A stretch of DNA of 22,836 nt, taken from IMG/VR virus record IMGVR_UViG_3300017746_000178, positions 1 to 22,836 of that record. One strand, given 5' to 3'. Origin of the DNA: a virus. The translations under genes were made by a program, and so were the position numbers. Below, in pieces: positions 1 to 6,454 of the stretch. Under the pieces are notes generated by a model, which worked only from the letters and a program-made list of their open reading frames with translations, did not search any database and had not been told where the DNA came from. Within the stretch, counting starts at the first letter, position 1; each line of letters starts with the position of its first letter.

Positions 1-1001
1 CTCGGGACTACCTGCCTTGGGCAAAACGTTGTGTCAACATTACACAAGAATGGTGGGATGCGCTAAACACTGAGATGAAATCTCTGCTGCTTCTCGGCAT
101 GAGACGTGGTGATATTTGGCTTGTCAAAGTTAAACACGATAATAATAAAAATAGAATTTTTGCGAACGTGTGCCAGGAAGTCTTCTTACAATCAAGGGGC
201 AGTTGTTTGCTACAACATGTAAATTTAGCAGCCTGTGAGTTTGATTCAATCCCTCAAGCTTTTGTTGAAGGTATGCAAGGTTTATGTGACCTGCATCCAC
301 ACACTGGTGTAGGCAATACCGGAGAGTATCTGCCACCTGAAACTGATCGTCAAGTTGGTCTTGGGATGCTTGGACTTGCAAACCTACTCCGTCGATACAG
401 AGTGACTTACCAACAATTTGGTAATGCTCTTGAGTCCTATAACAAAGGCGAAGTAAAAGCTTCACCTGCCTACGAGTTGGCTTGTCAACTTGCTACTGGT
501 ATTGACCGGGCAGCAACCATCGCTAGGGAACACAATATGGTGCGAGCTTTTGCTATCGCTCCTACAGCGTCTTGCAGCTATCGTTCAAAGGATCTGGATG
601 GTTACACATCAACGCCTGAGATTGCTCCTCCAATTGCACGTACTGTCGATCGTGACAGTGGCACCTTTGGAGTACAGACATACAACTATGGTGAAGTAGA
701 AATTGCATCCGAAGTAGGATGGGATAACTTCATCAAAGTTGCAAATAATATAATGATTTTATTGGATAAGACTGGACTTCTGCACGGTTATTCTCTAAAT
801 TGGTGGGCTGATTTAGTCACCATGGATGAGAATTTCATTGAAGAGTGGCTTGAATCGCCCCAGACTTCCCTTTACTACAGCCTTCAAGTTATGGGCGACG
901 TACAGGATAAGTCAAGCGCGTATGCCGCTTTAGATGAAACTGATGTTAACGATTACTTGGAGCAACTATTAAATGAACCTCAATGTGATTGCCAAGAATG
1001 A
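1..1001 (+). CDS. nrdA: Ribonucleotide reductase catalytic (alpha) subunit, class I-like, 5'-truncated by window
   Basis: This enzyme reduces ribonucleotides to deoxyribonucleotides for phage DNA synthesis. The reading frame is open from base 3, so the gene begins before the window; the ATG at 75 is internal. The active-site motif N-x-C-x-E is intact (NVCQE), followed by a second cysteine in GSCLLQHVNL, the candidate redox partner. The PTAS phosphate-binding loop appears as IAPTASCSY. Near the C terminus is a Tyr-Tyr pair (SLYYS, codons 873-878), matching the class I tyrosine dyad that carries the radical from the beta subunit. The protein ends in CDCQE, a compact C-x-C version of the mobile redox tail. 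The stop overlaps the next gene's start at ATGA, and that gene encodes a beta-like subunit, which supports class I. Cyanopodovirus enzymes of this type were earlier labelled class II. The family call is firm; the class rests on the dyad and the neighbour. Confidence 0.9.
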   Translation, partial: RDYLPWAKRCVNITQEWWDALNTEMKSLLLLGMRRGDIWLVKVKHDNNKNRIFANVCQEVFLQSRGSCLLQHVNLAACEFDSIPQAFVEGMQGLCDLHPHTGVGNTGEYLPPETDRQVGLGMLGLANLLRRYRVTYQQFGNALESYNKGEVKASPAYELACQLATGIDRAATIAREHNMVRAFAIAPTASCSYRSKDLDGYTSTPEIAPPIARTVDRDSGTFGVQTYNYGEVEIASEVGWDNFIKVANNIMILLDKTGLLHGYSLNWWADLVTMDENFIEEWLESPQTSLYYSLQVMGDVQDKSSAYAALDETDVNDYLEQLLNEPQCDCQE

Positions 1002-1711
1002 ACCCTTATCAGAAACTATTAAACAGAAAACGAAAATGGACACCAGTACCGATGACTGCTGGTACATGCAAGGAGGGCACGGAGGAGACAATATTCCGTG
1101 CGCTTGCCTTAAGGAATTTGGAAGTACCTGTGGGAGATTTTATAACTGATGCACTTTCCAATGAAGTTCCAGACGTGGCACGGGAACTACTCGAATCCAA
1201 TGTCAGGGACGAGATTAACCACGACTTGGCTCTTGGCTTCGTCGCCAAAGCTTACGGGGTGGATGAGAAAGCTGAAGCTGAAGCGCTACGGTTACGAGAT
1301 GCTTGGATTTCGCATCCTGATCACACGATCGCAAAAGCAATGGTTGCCGAGCGTTCAATTTTCTTCGTTCTTTTACCATTCTTCCGCGCTAATGGTACAG
1401 CTGGTATGCGAACAGTAAGTGCTGACATAAGTAGAGATGAACAAATTCACGTTGCTACCAATAGTCTTGTTTGTCGGGAGTTGGGGCTTGATATCAGTCC
1501 TAGTCTTGATAAGCTCCGCCTGGCCACGATTAACTGGGTGATGCAACCACTAGGTGTCAGCACCGATAGAACCTTAAACAAACAAACTTGGTTAGATTCT
1601 AGTGACAACCTGATGTATCAGGGTAAAGCCCCAGAACTATCATTTACACGCTCTGCCAGAATGCCTGCCTTCTTTGAACATGATGCAAGAAATCTCCCCC
1701 AATACGCTTGA
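998..1711 (+). CDS. nrdB: Compact ribonucleotide reductase beta-like (ferritin-fold) subunit without the canonical radical Tyr
   Basis: The likely role is to generate the radical or oxidised metal centre that activates the adjoining alpha subunit. Numbered from the ATG at 998 (237 residues), it has metal-ligand motifs of class I beta proteins: E72-x-x-H75 (DEINH), E118 (VAERSIFF) and D147-E148-x-x-H151 (SRDEQIH), the last closely like E. coli IARDEALH. The first carboxylate ligand cannot be placed with certainty. The position four residues after the first His, a radical Tyr in E. coli NrdB, is Leu79. The protein is short against the usual 320-390 residues, mainly through compaction between the ligand helices and at the C terminus. 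It ends LPQYA, and that Tyr could serve in radical transfer. I chose ATG 998, which makes an ATGA overlap with the alpha gene, over an in-frame TTG nine bases upstream. Other ferritin-like proteins are possible, but the alpha neighbour argues for NrdB. Confidence 0.8.
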   Translation: MNPYQKLLNRKRKWTPVPMTAGTCKEGTEETIFRALALRNLEVPVGDFITDALSNEVPDVARELLESNVRDEINHDLALGFVAKAYGVDEKAEAEALRLRDAWISHPDHTIAKAMVAERSIFFVLLPFFRANGTAGMRTVSADISRDEQIHVATNSLVCRELGLDISPSLDKLRLATINWVMQPLGVSTDRTLNKQTWLDSSDNLMYQGKAPELSFTRSARMPAFFEHDARNLPQYA

Positions 1712-1871
1712 GATCTTTGGAATGGAAGCGCGAGCAGTCCTTCATGAAATGGAGACGATGTACCCACCTATCACCCCTTCTCCTGATGACTCTATTGAAA
1801 AGATCATGTACCGCTCTGGTCAACGTTCAGTTGTTGAGTGGTTAATTAACCGGATGGAAACTAATGGCTAA
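1680..1871 (+). CDS. Small protein of unknown function between RNR and structural genes
   Basis: I do not recognise a named family. The product is 62 or 63 residues depending on which of the adjacent ATGs (1680, 1683) is used. It is acidic in the N-terminal half (MEARAVLHEMETMYPP) and ends with a helical, basic-amphipathic stretch, IEKIMYRSGQRSVVEWLINR. It overlaps the end of the RNR beta gene by about 30 bases and the next gene by 8 bases, so it lies in a tightly packed transcript. The well-formed C-terminal helix and the overlaps on both sides favour a real gene. T7 has several small genes of mixed function just before its portal gene, and this one sits in the same place. There is no clear ribosome-binding site, so coupling to upstream translation is likely. 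Confidence 0.65.
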   Translation: MMQEISPNTLEIFGMEARAVLHEMETMYPPITPSPDDSIEKIMYRSGQRSVVEWLINRMETNG

Positions 1872-2709
1872 AAAAAAGAACAAAAAAGCACGTAACAAAT
1901 TATCAAAGCCAAAACAAGTTGCAAGGGCGGTTAAACAAGCCGCTAAAGATGGCGAAGTTACTGGCAAAGAAATTAGGCAAATTTCTAGACGCAGTGTAGG
2001 CACTGTTAATTCTAAGACAATCACAAATCTTGTCAAAGACAAGGATGTAAAGGCACCAAAAAAAGTACGCGCACTAGCTAGAAAAGCAAGAGGCCACAGT
2101 AATAATAAAGATAAAAATAAGGGTAAGAAATTAAAAGGCATTAATAGCAATACGCCTCCTGATAAGTCAAAGAAAGATAAGCCTAAAGGTAAGCCTAAAG
2201 ATAATGAATTTGGAACAACTATTAACCCGACCAACGATACGGAGCCAAACAAATTTAAAAAATGGGAACCTGGCGAAGTTGAAGCAGCAGTTAAAAAGAA
2301 CTGGAACGAACTTAAGAAGCAATATTCTGGACCTAAGCGCTTAAAAATTAATACTAGTAACACTGGATTCCTTAAAAAATATGAAAATGAGAAAGGTAAC
2401 TTTCAACGCAGTAAATTCTTAAGTGATATTAAAAGTAGTACCTTAGAACGTTACAAGCGCAAAGGTGGTACTGCTGCTTCTTTGGAGAAAGATCCTACTC
2501 CTGATTTTGATAAGATACCTACTAAGTATGGAAGGTCATTAGATAATGTTCGTAGCAGCTTGTCTGGAATTAAAAAGAAACCAACTGCAGATTCTGTAGG
2601 TTCTAAACTTACAAAATCTTATACACCAAACCCTGCTAAGAAAGTAACACGTAAAAAAAGAGGACTTAATATTCTAGGTATTTCAAACAGTAGCATAACT
2701 GCCTCATAA
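1864..2709 (+). CDS. Lysine-rich basic protein upstream of portal, T7 gp7.3-like position
   Basis: The 281-residue product is strongly basic and low in complexity. Its N terminus (MAKKKNKKARNKLSK) is followed by Lys/Asp/Asn/Pro-rich tracts around residues 90-125 and a second basic patch near the C terminus (KKVTRKKRG). It has no signal peptide, no hydrophobic segment and no enzymatic motif, and is probably largely disordered. T7 carries small basic virion proteins, gp6.7 and gp7.3, in this same place before the portal; gp7.3 also has a Lys-rich start and a short hydrophobic end. The ending here, GLNILGISNSS, is loosely similar. A minor virion protein or a nucleic-acid-binding protein is therefore plausible, but this is inference from position and composition. 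The ATG at 1864 overlaps the previous stop by 8 bases, and the stop is one base before the portal start. Codons here are visibly AT-rich, partly because of the Lys and Asn content. Confidence 0.7.
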   Translation: MAKKKNKKARNKLSKPKQVARAVKQAAKDGEVTGKEIRQISRRSVGTVNSKTITNLVKDKDVKAPKKVRALARKARGHSNNKDKNKGKKLKGINSNTPPDKSKKDKPKGKPKDNEFGTTINPTNDTEPNKFKKWEPGEVEAAVKKNWNELKKQYSGPKRLKINTSNTGFLKKYENEKGNFQRSKFLSDIKSSTLERYKRKGGTAASLEKDPTPDFDKIPTKYGRSLDNVRSSLSGIKKKPTADSVGSKLTKSYTPNPAKKVTRKKRGLNILGISNSSITAS

Positions 2710-2710
2710 C

Positions 2711-4288
2711 ATGACAGCCCAACAACGATACGAAGCTCTCAGTTCTGACCGTAACCAGTTTCTACAATCCGCAATAGATGCATCTAAATTAACCTTACCA
2801 TATTTGATTAAACAAGATGAGGACAATGGTTCTCATAAAGTGTTAGTCAATCCATATCAAAGCGTAGGAAGTAAAGGAGTTGTGACGCTGGCATCAAAGT
2901 TGATGCTTGCGTTACTCCCTCCACAAACAAGCTTTTTTAAGCTACAACTAGATGAAGCTAGTTTCTTGAATGAAGAGATTGATCCTGAAGTTCGTTCTGA
3001 ACTTGACCTTTCTTTTTCTAAAATTGAACGCACCATGATGGAAGCTATTGCAGCTTCAGACGATCGTGTTGTTGTTCATCAAGCACTAAAGCATTTAGTT
3101 GTCAGTGGTAACGCATTGATTTACATGGCAAAGGACAAGCTCAAGTTGTATCCTTTGAATCGGTATGTTGTAGATAGAGATGGCCTCGGTAATGTAATTG
3201 AGATTGTAACTAAAGAACGCATCAACAAAAAAATTATTGAAGCACTGGTCCCTGACCTTAAAAGTGTTTACGATAAGACAGATGAAACATACGCTGGTAC
3301 TGGTCAAACCAATCAGTGCGATGTTTATACACATGTTAAACGTGACAACAATAGATTTATTTGGCACCAAGAGGTGTACGGGAAGATCATTCCTAAGTCT
3401 CAAGGTAAGTCACCGCTTGACACTAATCCTTGGCTAGCACTTAGGTTTAATACTGTAGATAATGAAGCCTACGGTAGAGGTAGAGTAGAAGAGTTTATTG
3501 GTGATCTTAAATCACTAGATGCTTTATCTCAAGCAATTATTGAAGGCTCAGCTGCAGCTGCTAAAGTTGTATTTGTTGTTTCACCTTCTAGTACAACTAA
3601 ACCTTCTACTCTTGCCAAGGCAGGTAACGGTGCAATTATACAAGGAAGGCCAGATGATATTGGAGTCATCAATGTTGGTAAGTCAGCTGACTTCAACACT
3701 GCTTATCAAATGATCCAAACAATTGAAAAGCGTTTAGCTGAGGCATTCCTTATTCTTCAAGTAAGAAATAGCGAACGTACTACAGCTGAAGAAGTACGGA
3801 TGACACAGATGGAACTAGAGCAACAGCTTGGTGGTCTCTTTAGTCTGCTTACAGTTGACTTTCTTGTTCCGTATTTAAATCGTAAACTTAGCATCTTCCA
3901 ACGCAACGGAGATATTCCACGTCTACCTGCCAAGCTTGTAAAACCAACCATTGTGGCTGGTGTCAATGCACTTGGTCGTGGTCAAGACCGTGAGAGTCTA
4001 AGTATGTTTATGCAGACCATTGCACAAACAATGGGTCCAGACTCTATTGCTAAGTACATCAACCCTGATGAAGTGATTAAACGTCTTGCAGCTTCACAAG
4101 GTATCGACGTACTTAACCTTGTACGTGGTTCTGAAGAGGTACAGCAAGGTGATCAGCAAGCAATGGATCAGCAGAAAGATTTAGAAATAACTAAACAAGC
4201 TAGTAAGTTTGCACAAATTGATGGTGCACAACCACAAGGTGGTCAAGCCCCAGAACTACCCCCACAACTTCAACAACAACCTGAATAA
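2711..4288 (+). CDS. Portal (head-tail connector) protein, T7 gp8 family
   Basis: This protein forms the dodecameric portal at one vertex of the capsid, through which DNA is packaged and ejected, and it nucleates procapsid assembly with the scaffold. Its 525 residues compare with 536 in T7 gp8. The N-terminal start (AQQRYEALSSDRNQFLQSA) and the following PYLI segment are typical. The strongest signature is residues 358-375, TAEEVRMTQMELEQQLGG, with the following segment rich in Leu and ending VPYLNRKL; T7 has a very similar AEE/ELE/LGG block. The C terminus is Gln-rich (QQGDQQAMDQQ, then a Pro/Gln tail), as in many T7-like portals. It begins one base after the preceding stop with no Shine-Dalgarno sequence, and is followed 8 bases later by the scaffold gene. 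The identification is secure. Confidence 0.95.
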   Translation: MTAQQRYEALSSDRNQFLQSAIDASKLTLPYLIKQDEDNGSHKVLVNPYQSVGSKGVVTLASKLMLALLPPQTSFFKLQLDEASFLNEEIDPEVRSELDLSFSKIERTMMEAIAASDDRVVVHQALKHLVVSGNALIYMAKDKLKLYPLNRYVVDRDGLGNVIEIVTKERINKKIIEALVPDLKSVYDKTDETYAGTGQTNQCDVYTHVKRDNNRFIWHQEVYGKIIPKSQGKSPLDTNPWLALRFNTVDNEAYGRGRVEEFIGDLKSLDALSQAIIEGSAAAAKVVFVVSPSSTTKPSTLAKAGNGAIIQGRPDDIGVINVGKSADFNTAYQMIQTIEKRLAEAFLILQVRNSERTTAEEVRMTQMELEQQLGGLFSLLTVDFLVPYLNRKLSIFQRNGDIPRLPAKLVKPTIVAGVNALGRGQDRESLSMFMQTIAQTMGPDSIAKYINPDEVIKRLAASQGIDVLNLVRGSEEVQQGDQQAMDQQKDLEITKQASKFAQIDGAQPQGGQAPELPPQLQQQPE

Positions 4289-4296
4289 AAACACCC

Positions 4297-4932
4297 ATGT
4301 CTGAAACACTTTCTATTGACAACACAACATCTGATTCAAGTACATTAAATGCTGACGAACAAGAATCCTTAGCTATTGGCGAAGGGATGGTTGAAGAGCA
4401 GCAAGCTCTACTTGCTGGTAAGTATGATTCCCCTGCTGCACTTGAAAAAGCTTACCTAGAGCTACAACAGAAACTAGGTGAGCAAGACGGTGCTGAAGAG
4501 TCAGAGGAATATGAAGAGACTGAAGAGTCAGAGGAATATGAAGATGAGGATGAAGAAGTTGGTGAAGGTCTTGACGACGAGGATGTAGCTGCCCTTCAAG
4601 ATATGGCTGGAGGTGAAGAACAGTATGGCCAGCTACTTGAATGGGCATCAGATAATTTCAGTTCAGAGGAGATTGATTTGTACGATGCTGTTATGGACGG
4701 TGGCGATCCAGCTGCCTGCTTCTTTGCTGTACAAACTTTGATGGCACGTTATGCCGACTCTGAAGGTTATGAAGGTGAGCTGCTAACAGGTAAGGGTGCA
4801 CCTACTGAATCCAAAGGTTTCCGTAGTCAAGCTGAACTAATTGCAGCTATGGCTGATCCACGATATGACAACGATCCTGCTTACAGGCAGGATGTAATTA
4901 ACACTCTAGAAAATTCTGACATTGATTTCTAA
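4297..4932 (+). CDS. Capsid assembly scaffolding protein, T7 gp9-like
   Basis: This is the internal scaffold that directs MCP into a procapsid and then leaves. The 211-residue product is very acidic, with an N-terminal half carrying a Glu/Tyr-rich stretch (EESEEYEET twice, about residues 66-83). The C-terminal segment is the family signature: FRSQAELIAAM, then D187-P-R-Y and D-P-A-Y-R through R197, like the T7 gp9 C terminus that contacts the capsid protein. It is shorter than the T7 protein (307 residues). It lies between the portal and MCP, as expected. The stop overlaps the next ATG as TAATG. The acidic region contains an exact DNA repeat, listed separately, which could change the copy number of the acidic module. 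Confidence 0.9.
   Translation: MSETLSIDNTTSDSSTLNADEQESLAIGEGMVEEQQALLAGKYDSPAALEKAYLELQQKLGEQDGAEESEEYEETEESEEYEDEDEEVGEGLDDEDVAALQDMAGGEEQYGQLLEWASDNFSSEEIDLYDAVMDGGDPAACFFAVQTLMARYADSEGYEGELLTGKGAPTESKGFRSQAELIAAMADPRYDNDPAYRQDVINTLENSDIDF
4494..4544 (+). repeat. Exact 24-bp direct repeat inside the scaffold gene
   Basis: Positions 4494-4517 and 4521-4544 are identical over 24 bases, with a 27-base (nine-codon) period. They encode consecutive copies of EESEEYE. Because the period is a multiple of three, slippage would add or remove one acidic module without a frameshift. Confidence 0.9.
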
Positions 4933-5123
4933 TGGCACGTAAAAAGAAAGGCATCACAGCACTCAAGGTGCTACAAGGTTTATCGATCGCTGCAAAAGGT
5001 GTAGCAGATTCTGGCGTACTAAAGTCTTTTGCTGAAGGTAACAAAACTAATTTACCTGGAGCTGAAGGTGGTATAACACAAAAGAAAAGGATTAATCAAG
5101 TACAGCATTATATTGACAACTAG
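4932..5123 (+). CDS. Small basic protein between scaffold and MCP, unknown function
   Basis: A 63-residue product beginning MARKKKGITALKVLQGL. The first half is a basic amphipathic helix; the second half is polar, with NLPGAEGG and a basic KKR patch, ending QVQHYIDN. The ATG overlaps the scaffold stop as TAATG, so translation is probably coupled. I recognise no family and see no signal peptide or clear membrane segment, although LSIAAKGVADSGVL is mildly hydrophobic. Position suggests a head-related accessory such as a minor head or assembly protein. That is inference only. The stop TAG at 5121-5123 sits directly against the structured MCP leader. Confidence 0.65.
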   Translation: MARKKKGITALKVLQGLSIAAKGVADSGVLKSFAEGNKTNLPGAEGGITQKKRINQVQHYIDN

Positions 5124-5132
5124 GTAGATGGT

Positions 5133-5162
5133 GTAGAGGGGGTTCGATTCCCTCTCCTACTA
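5133..5162 (+). other. tRNA T-arm/3'-end-like hairpin in the MCP leader
   Basis: Bases 5138-5154 form a canonical tRNA T-arm: a five-base G stem, the loop TTCGATT and the complementary CCCTC strand (one G-T pair). GGTTCGATTCC (5141-5151) matches the universal T-loop consensus exactly. Downstream, TCCTACT plus A (5155-5162) could be the 3' acceptor strand and discriminator. No matching 5' acceptor strand, D-arm or anticodon arm is visible upstream, where a coding gene runs to 5123. The RNA can also fold into a longer hairpin, 5133-5160, of ten pairs with a single bulged base. It may be a decayed tRNA, an attachment-site core copied from a host tRNA 3' end, or a structural element of the MCP leader. 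Some T7-like cyanophages carry a short match to a host tRNA gene as an attP, but no integrase is in this window. Confidence 0.6.
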
Positions 5163-5167
5163 TTGGC

Positions 5168-5182
5168 ATTGGCCCTTACGAG
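5168..5182 (+). promoter_or_regulatory. Weak candidate phage RNA-polymerase promoter before MCP
   Basis: The string ATTGGCCCTTACGAG shares ATTGG and a CCC/TTA core with the short promoter described for the Synechococcus phage Syn5 single-subunit polymerase (recalled as ATTGGGCACCCGTAA). The match needs gaps and there is only one copy in the window. The location, about 90 bases before MCP, is where T7 places strong late promoters. Confidence 0.2.
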
Positions 5183-5193
5183 GATACCCTTTG

Positions 5194-5205
5194 CCGTCTA
5201 GACGG
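5194..5205. repeat. Perfect 12-bp palindrome CCGTCTAGACGG in the MCP leader
   Basis: The twelve bases equal their own reverse complement. In RNA they give a short hairpin around a CTAG loop, flanked by CCC (5187-5189) and GGG (5207-5209), which could extend it across a small internal loop. Possible roles are a protein-binding site or part of an RNA processing or stability structure. No function is shown. Confidence 0.85.
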
Positions 5206-5227
5206 TGGGATAGACCACAAAAATTTT

Positions 5228-5239
5228 CTAAGATCTTAG
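5228..5239. repeat. Perfect 12-bp palindrome CTAAGATCTTAG in the MCP leader
   Basis: A second perfect 12-bp inverted repeat, 22 bases after the first and 28 bases before the MCP start. It directly abuts the 8-bp palindrome AAAATTTT (5220-5227). The pair of 12-bp palindromes in one short gap is more than chance would readily give. Confidence 0.85.
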
Positions 5240-5246
5240 TCCTGTT

Positions 5247-5252
5247 TATATT
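5247..5252 (+). promoter_or_regulatory. Possible -10 box TATATT before MCP
   Basis: TATATT lies in an AT-rich stretch 15 bases before the MCP ATG. A -35 hexamer at the right spacing (TTTTCT, 5224-5229) is poor. If used, the untranslated leader would be very short. There is no Shine-Dalgarno sequence before MCP, so the AT-rich tract may instead simply keep the start unstructured. Confidence 0.2.
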
Positions 5253-5267
5253 TAATTTACCAATTTA

Positions 5268-6392
5268 ATGGCACAACAAAATTCTACACTGACCACTAAC
5301 CTTACAAGGGCTGGTCAGTCAAACGCAACGGGAGATGCCCGCGCTCTTTATCTTAAACTCTTCAGTGGGGAGATGTTTAAAGGGTTCCAAAATAATACAA
5401 TCGCTCGTGATTTGATCATGAAGCGTACACTTAAGAACGGCAAATCTTTGCAGTTCATCTACACTGGCCGTACCAAAAGTGAATTTCATACGCCTGGAAA
5501 TAGCATTTTAGGTAACTCTGATGGTGCACCTCCGGTCGCTGAAAAGACAATCACATGTGATGATTTGTTAATTAGTTCAGCCTTTGTTTATAATTTAGAT
5601 GAGGTACTATCTCACTATGACCTGAGGTCTGAGATAAGTCGTAAAATCGGCTATGCTCTCGCAGAAAAATATGACCGTCTTGCATTCCGTGCAGTAGCAC
5701 GCGGTGCACGTCAAGCATCACCTATTACTAAATCTGGCTTTGTTGAGCCAGGTGGTACTCAGGTTCGCGTTGGTGCAACCACTAACGATTCTGATGCTTT
5801 CTCTTCTGCTGGTCTAGTGTCCGCCTTTTACGACGCGGCGGCTGCACTAGACGAAAAGGGTGTAAGTTCTGACGGACGAGTGGGCGTTCTAAATCCACGT
5901 CAGTACTACGAATTGATCCAAGCTGTTGGTTCCAATGGTCTTGTAAACCGCGATACTCAAGGAACGTCATTGCAAAACGGTAATGGCATCATTGAGATTG
6001 CAGGCATTAAGATCTACAAGAGCATGAATATTCCTTTCTTGGGCAAGTACGGCACTGCTTACGGCGGCACTACTGGTGTCACCTCTCCTACCAATGTAGG
6101 TTCTTTCGTGGGTGAAACCATGGAAGATGCCTCTGGTGCACAAACCGGTATCAACAACGATTACGGCACAGCTTCTGAAGTTGGCGCTAAGTCTTGCGGA
6201 CTTATCTTTCAAAAAGAAAGTGCTGGTATTGTTGAAGCCATTGGTCCCCAGGTGCAAGTCACCAGTGGAGACGTATCAGTCGTTTACCAAGGCGACGTGA
6301 TGCTTGGCCGTTTGGCCTGTGGTGCGGATTATCTAAACCCTGCTGCAGCGGTTGAGCTGTATGTAGGTGCTTCTGCTCCTTCTGCATTCTAA
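5268..6392 (+). CDS. Major capsid protein, T7 gp10A family
   Basis: This protein builds the icosahedral head shell (HK97 fold in this family). Its 374 residues compare with 345 in T7 gp10A. Conserved blocks are visible in order: an N-terminal ALYLKLFSGEMFKGFQNNTI, then KSLQFIYTGRT, then CDDLLISSAFVYNLDEVLSH with DLRSEISRKIGYALAEKYD, followed by the recombinant-like variable central region, and a C-terminal VVYQGDVMLGRLACGADYLN. It is isolated between the 144-base structured leader and an intrinsic terminator, the same isolation T7 gives gene 10. No Shine-Dalgarno sequence precedes the ATG. I looked for a -1 shift giving a longer 10B-type product; the gene ends in TAA with no slippery heptamer near it, so a T7-style minor capsid form is not supported. 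GC content is a little higher here than in neighbouring genes by eye, in line with high expression. Confidence 0.96.
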   Translation: MAQQNSTLTTNLTRAGQSNATGDARALYLKLFSGEMFKGFQNNTIARDLIMKRTLKNGKSLQFIYTGRTKSEFHTPGNSILGNSDGAPPVAEKTITCDDLLISSAFVYNLDEVLSHYDLRSEISRKIGYALAEKYDRLAFRAVARGARQASPITKSGFVEPGGTQVRVGATTNDSDAFSSAGLVSAFYDAAAALDEKGVSSDGRVGVLNPRQYYELIQAVGSNGLVNRDTQGTSLQNGNGIIEIAGIKIYKSMNIPFLGKYGTAYGGTTGVTSPTNVGSFVGETMEDASGAQTGINNDYGTASEVGAKSCGLIFQKESAGIVEAIGPQVQVTSGDVSVVYQGDVMLGRLACGADYLNPAAAVELYVGASAPSAF

Positions 6393-6405
6393 TTTATCTA
6401 TACAC

Positions 6406-6435
6406 AAGGGTTCCTTCGGGAGCCCTTTTTTTTTT
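6406..6435 (+). terminator. Intrinsic terminator after MCP
   Basis: A stem of AAGGGTTCC pairs through a TTCG tetraloop with GGAGCCCTT (one G-T pair). A run of T bases, starting inside the stem and continuing to 6435, follows. UUCG-closed stems with a U-tract are textbook strong terminators. The position just after the capsid gene corresponds to T7 T-phi, which limits read-through and keeps MCP expression above that of the tail genes. Confidence 0.95.
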
Positions 6436-6454
6436 ATTCTTACGAGATCTCTTT

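Noticed and set aside
75-1001. RNR alpha beginning at the ATG at 75
   Set aside because: The frame is open from base 3 with protein-like sequence (WAKRCVNITQEWW), so the gene starts upstream of the window.
989-1711. TTG at 989 as the start of the RNR beta gene
   Set aside because: ATG 998 gives the ATGA overlap with the alpha stop and adds no doubtful residues; TTG is less likely.
5075-5165. A complete tRNA gene ending in the T-arm-like hairpin
   Set aside because: No 5' acceptor strand pairing with TCCTACT, no D-loop GG and no convincing anticodon arm; the needed span overlaps a coding gene.
5161-5267. Circularly permuted tRNA or two-piece tmRNA with the 5' half downstream
   Set aside because: No sequence complementary to the acceptor-like strand occurs downstream before the MCP start.
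6360-6440. Frameshifted minor capsid protein as in T7 10B
   Set aside because: No slippery heptamer before the TAA, and the intrinsic terminator follows 13 bases later.
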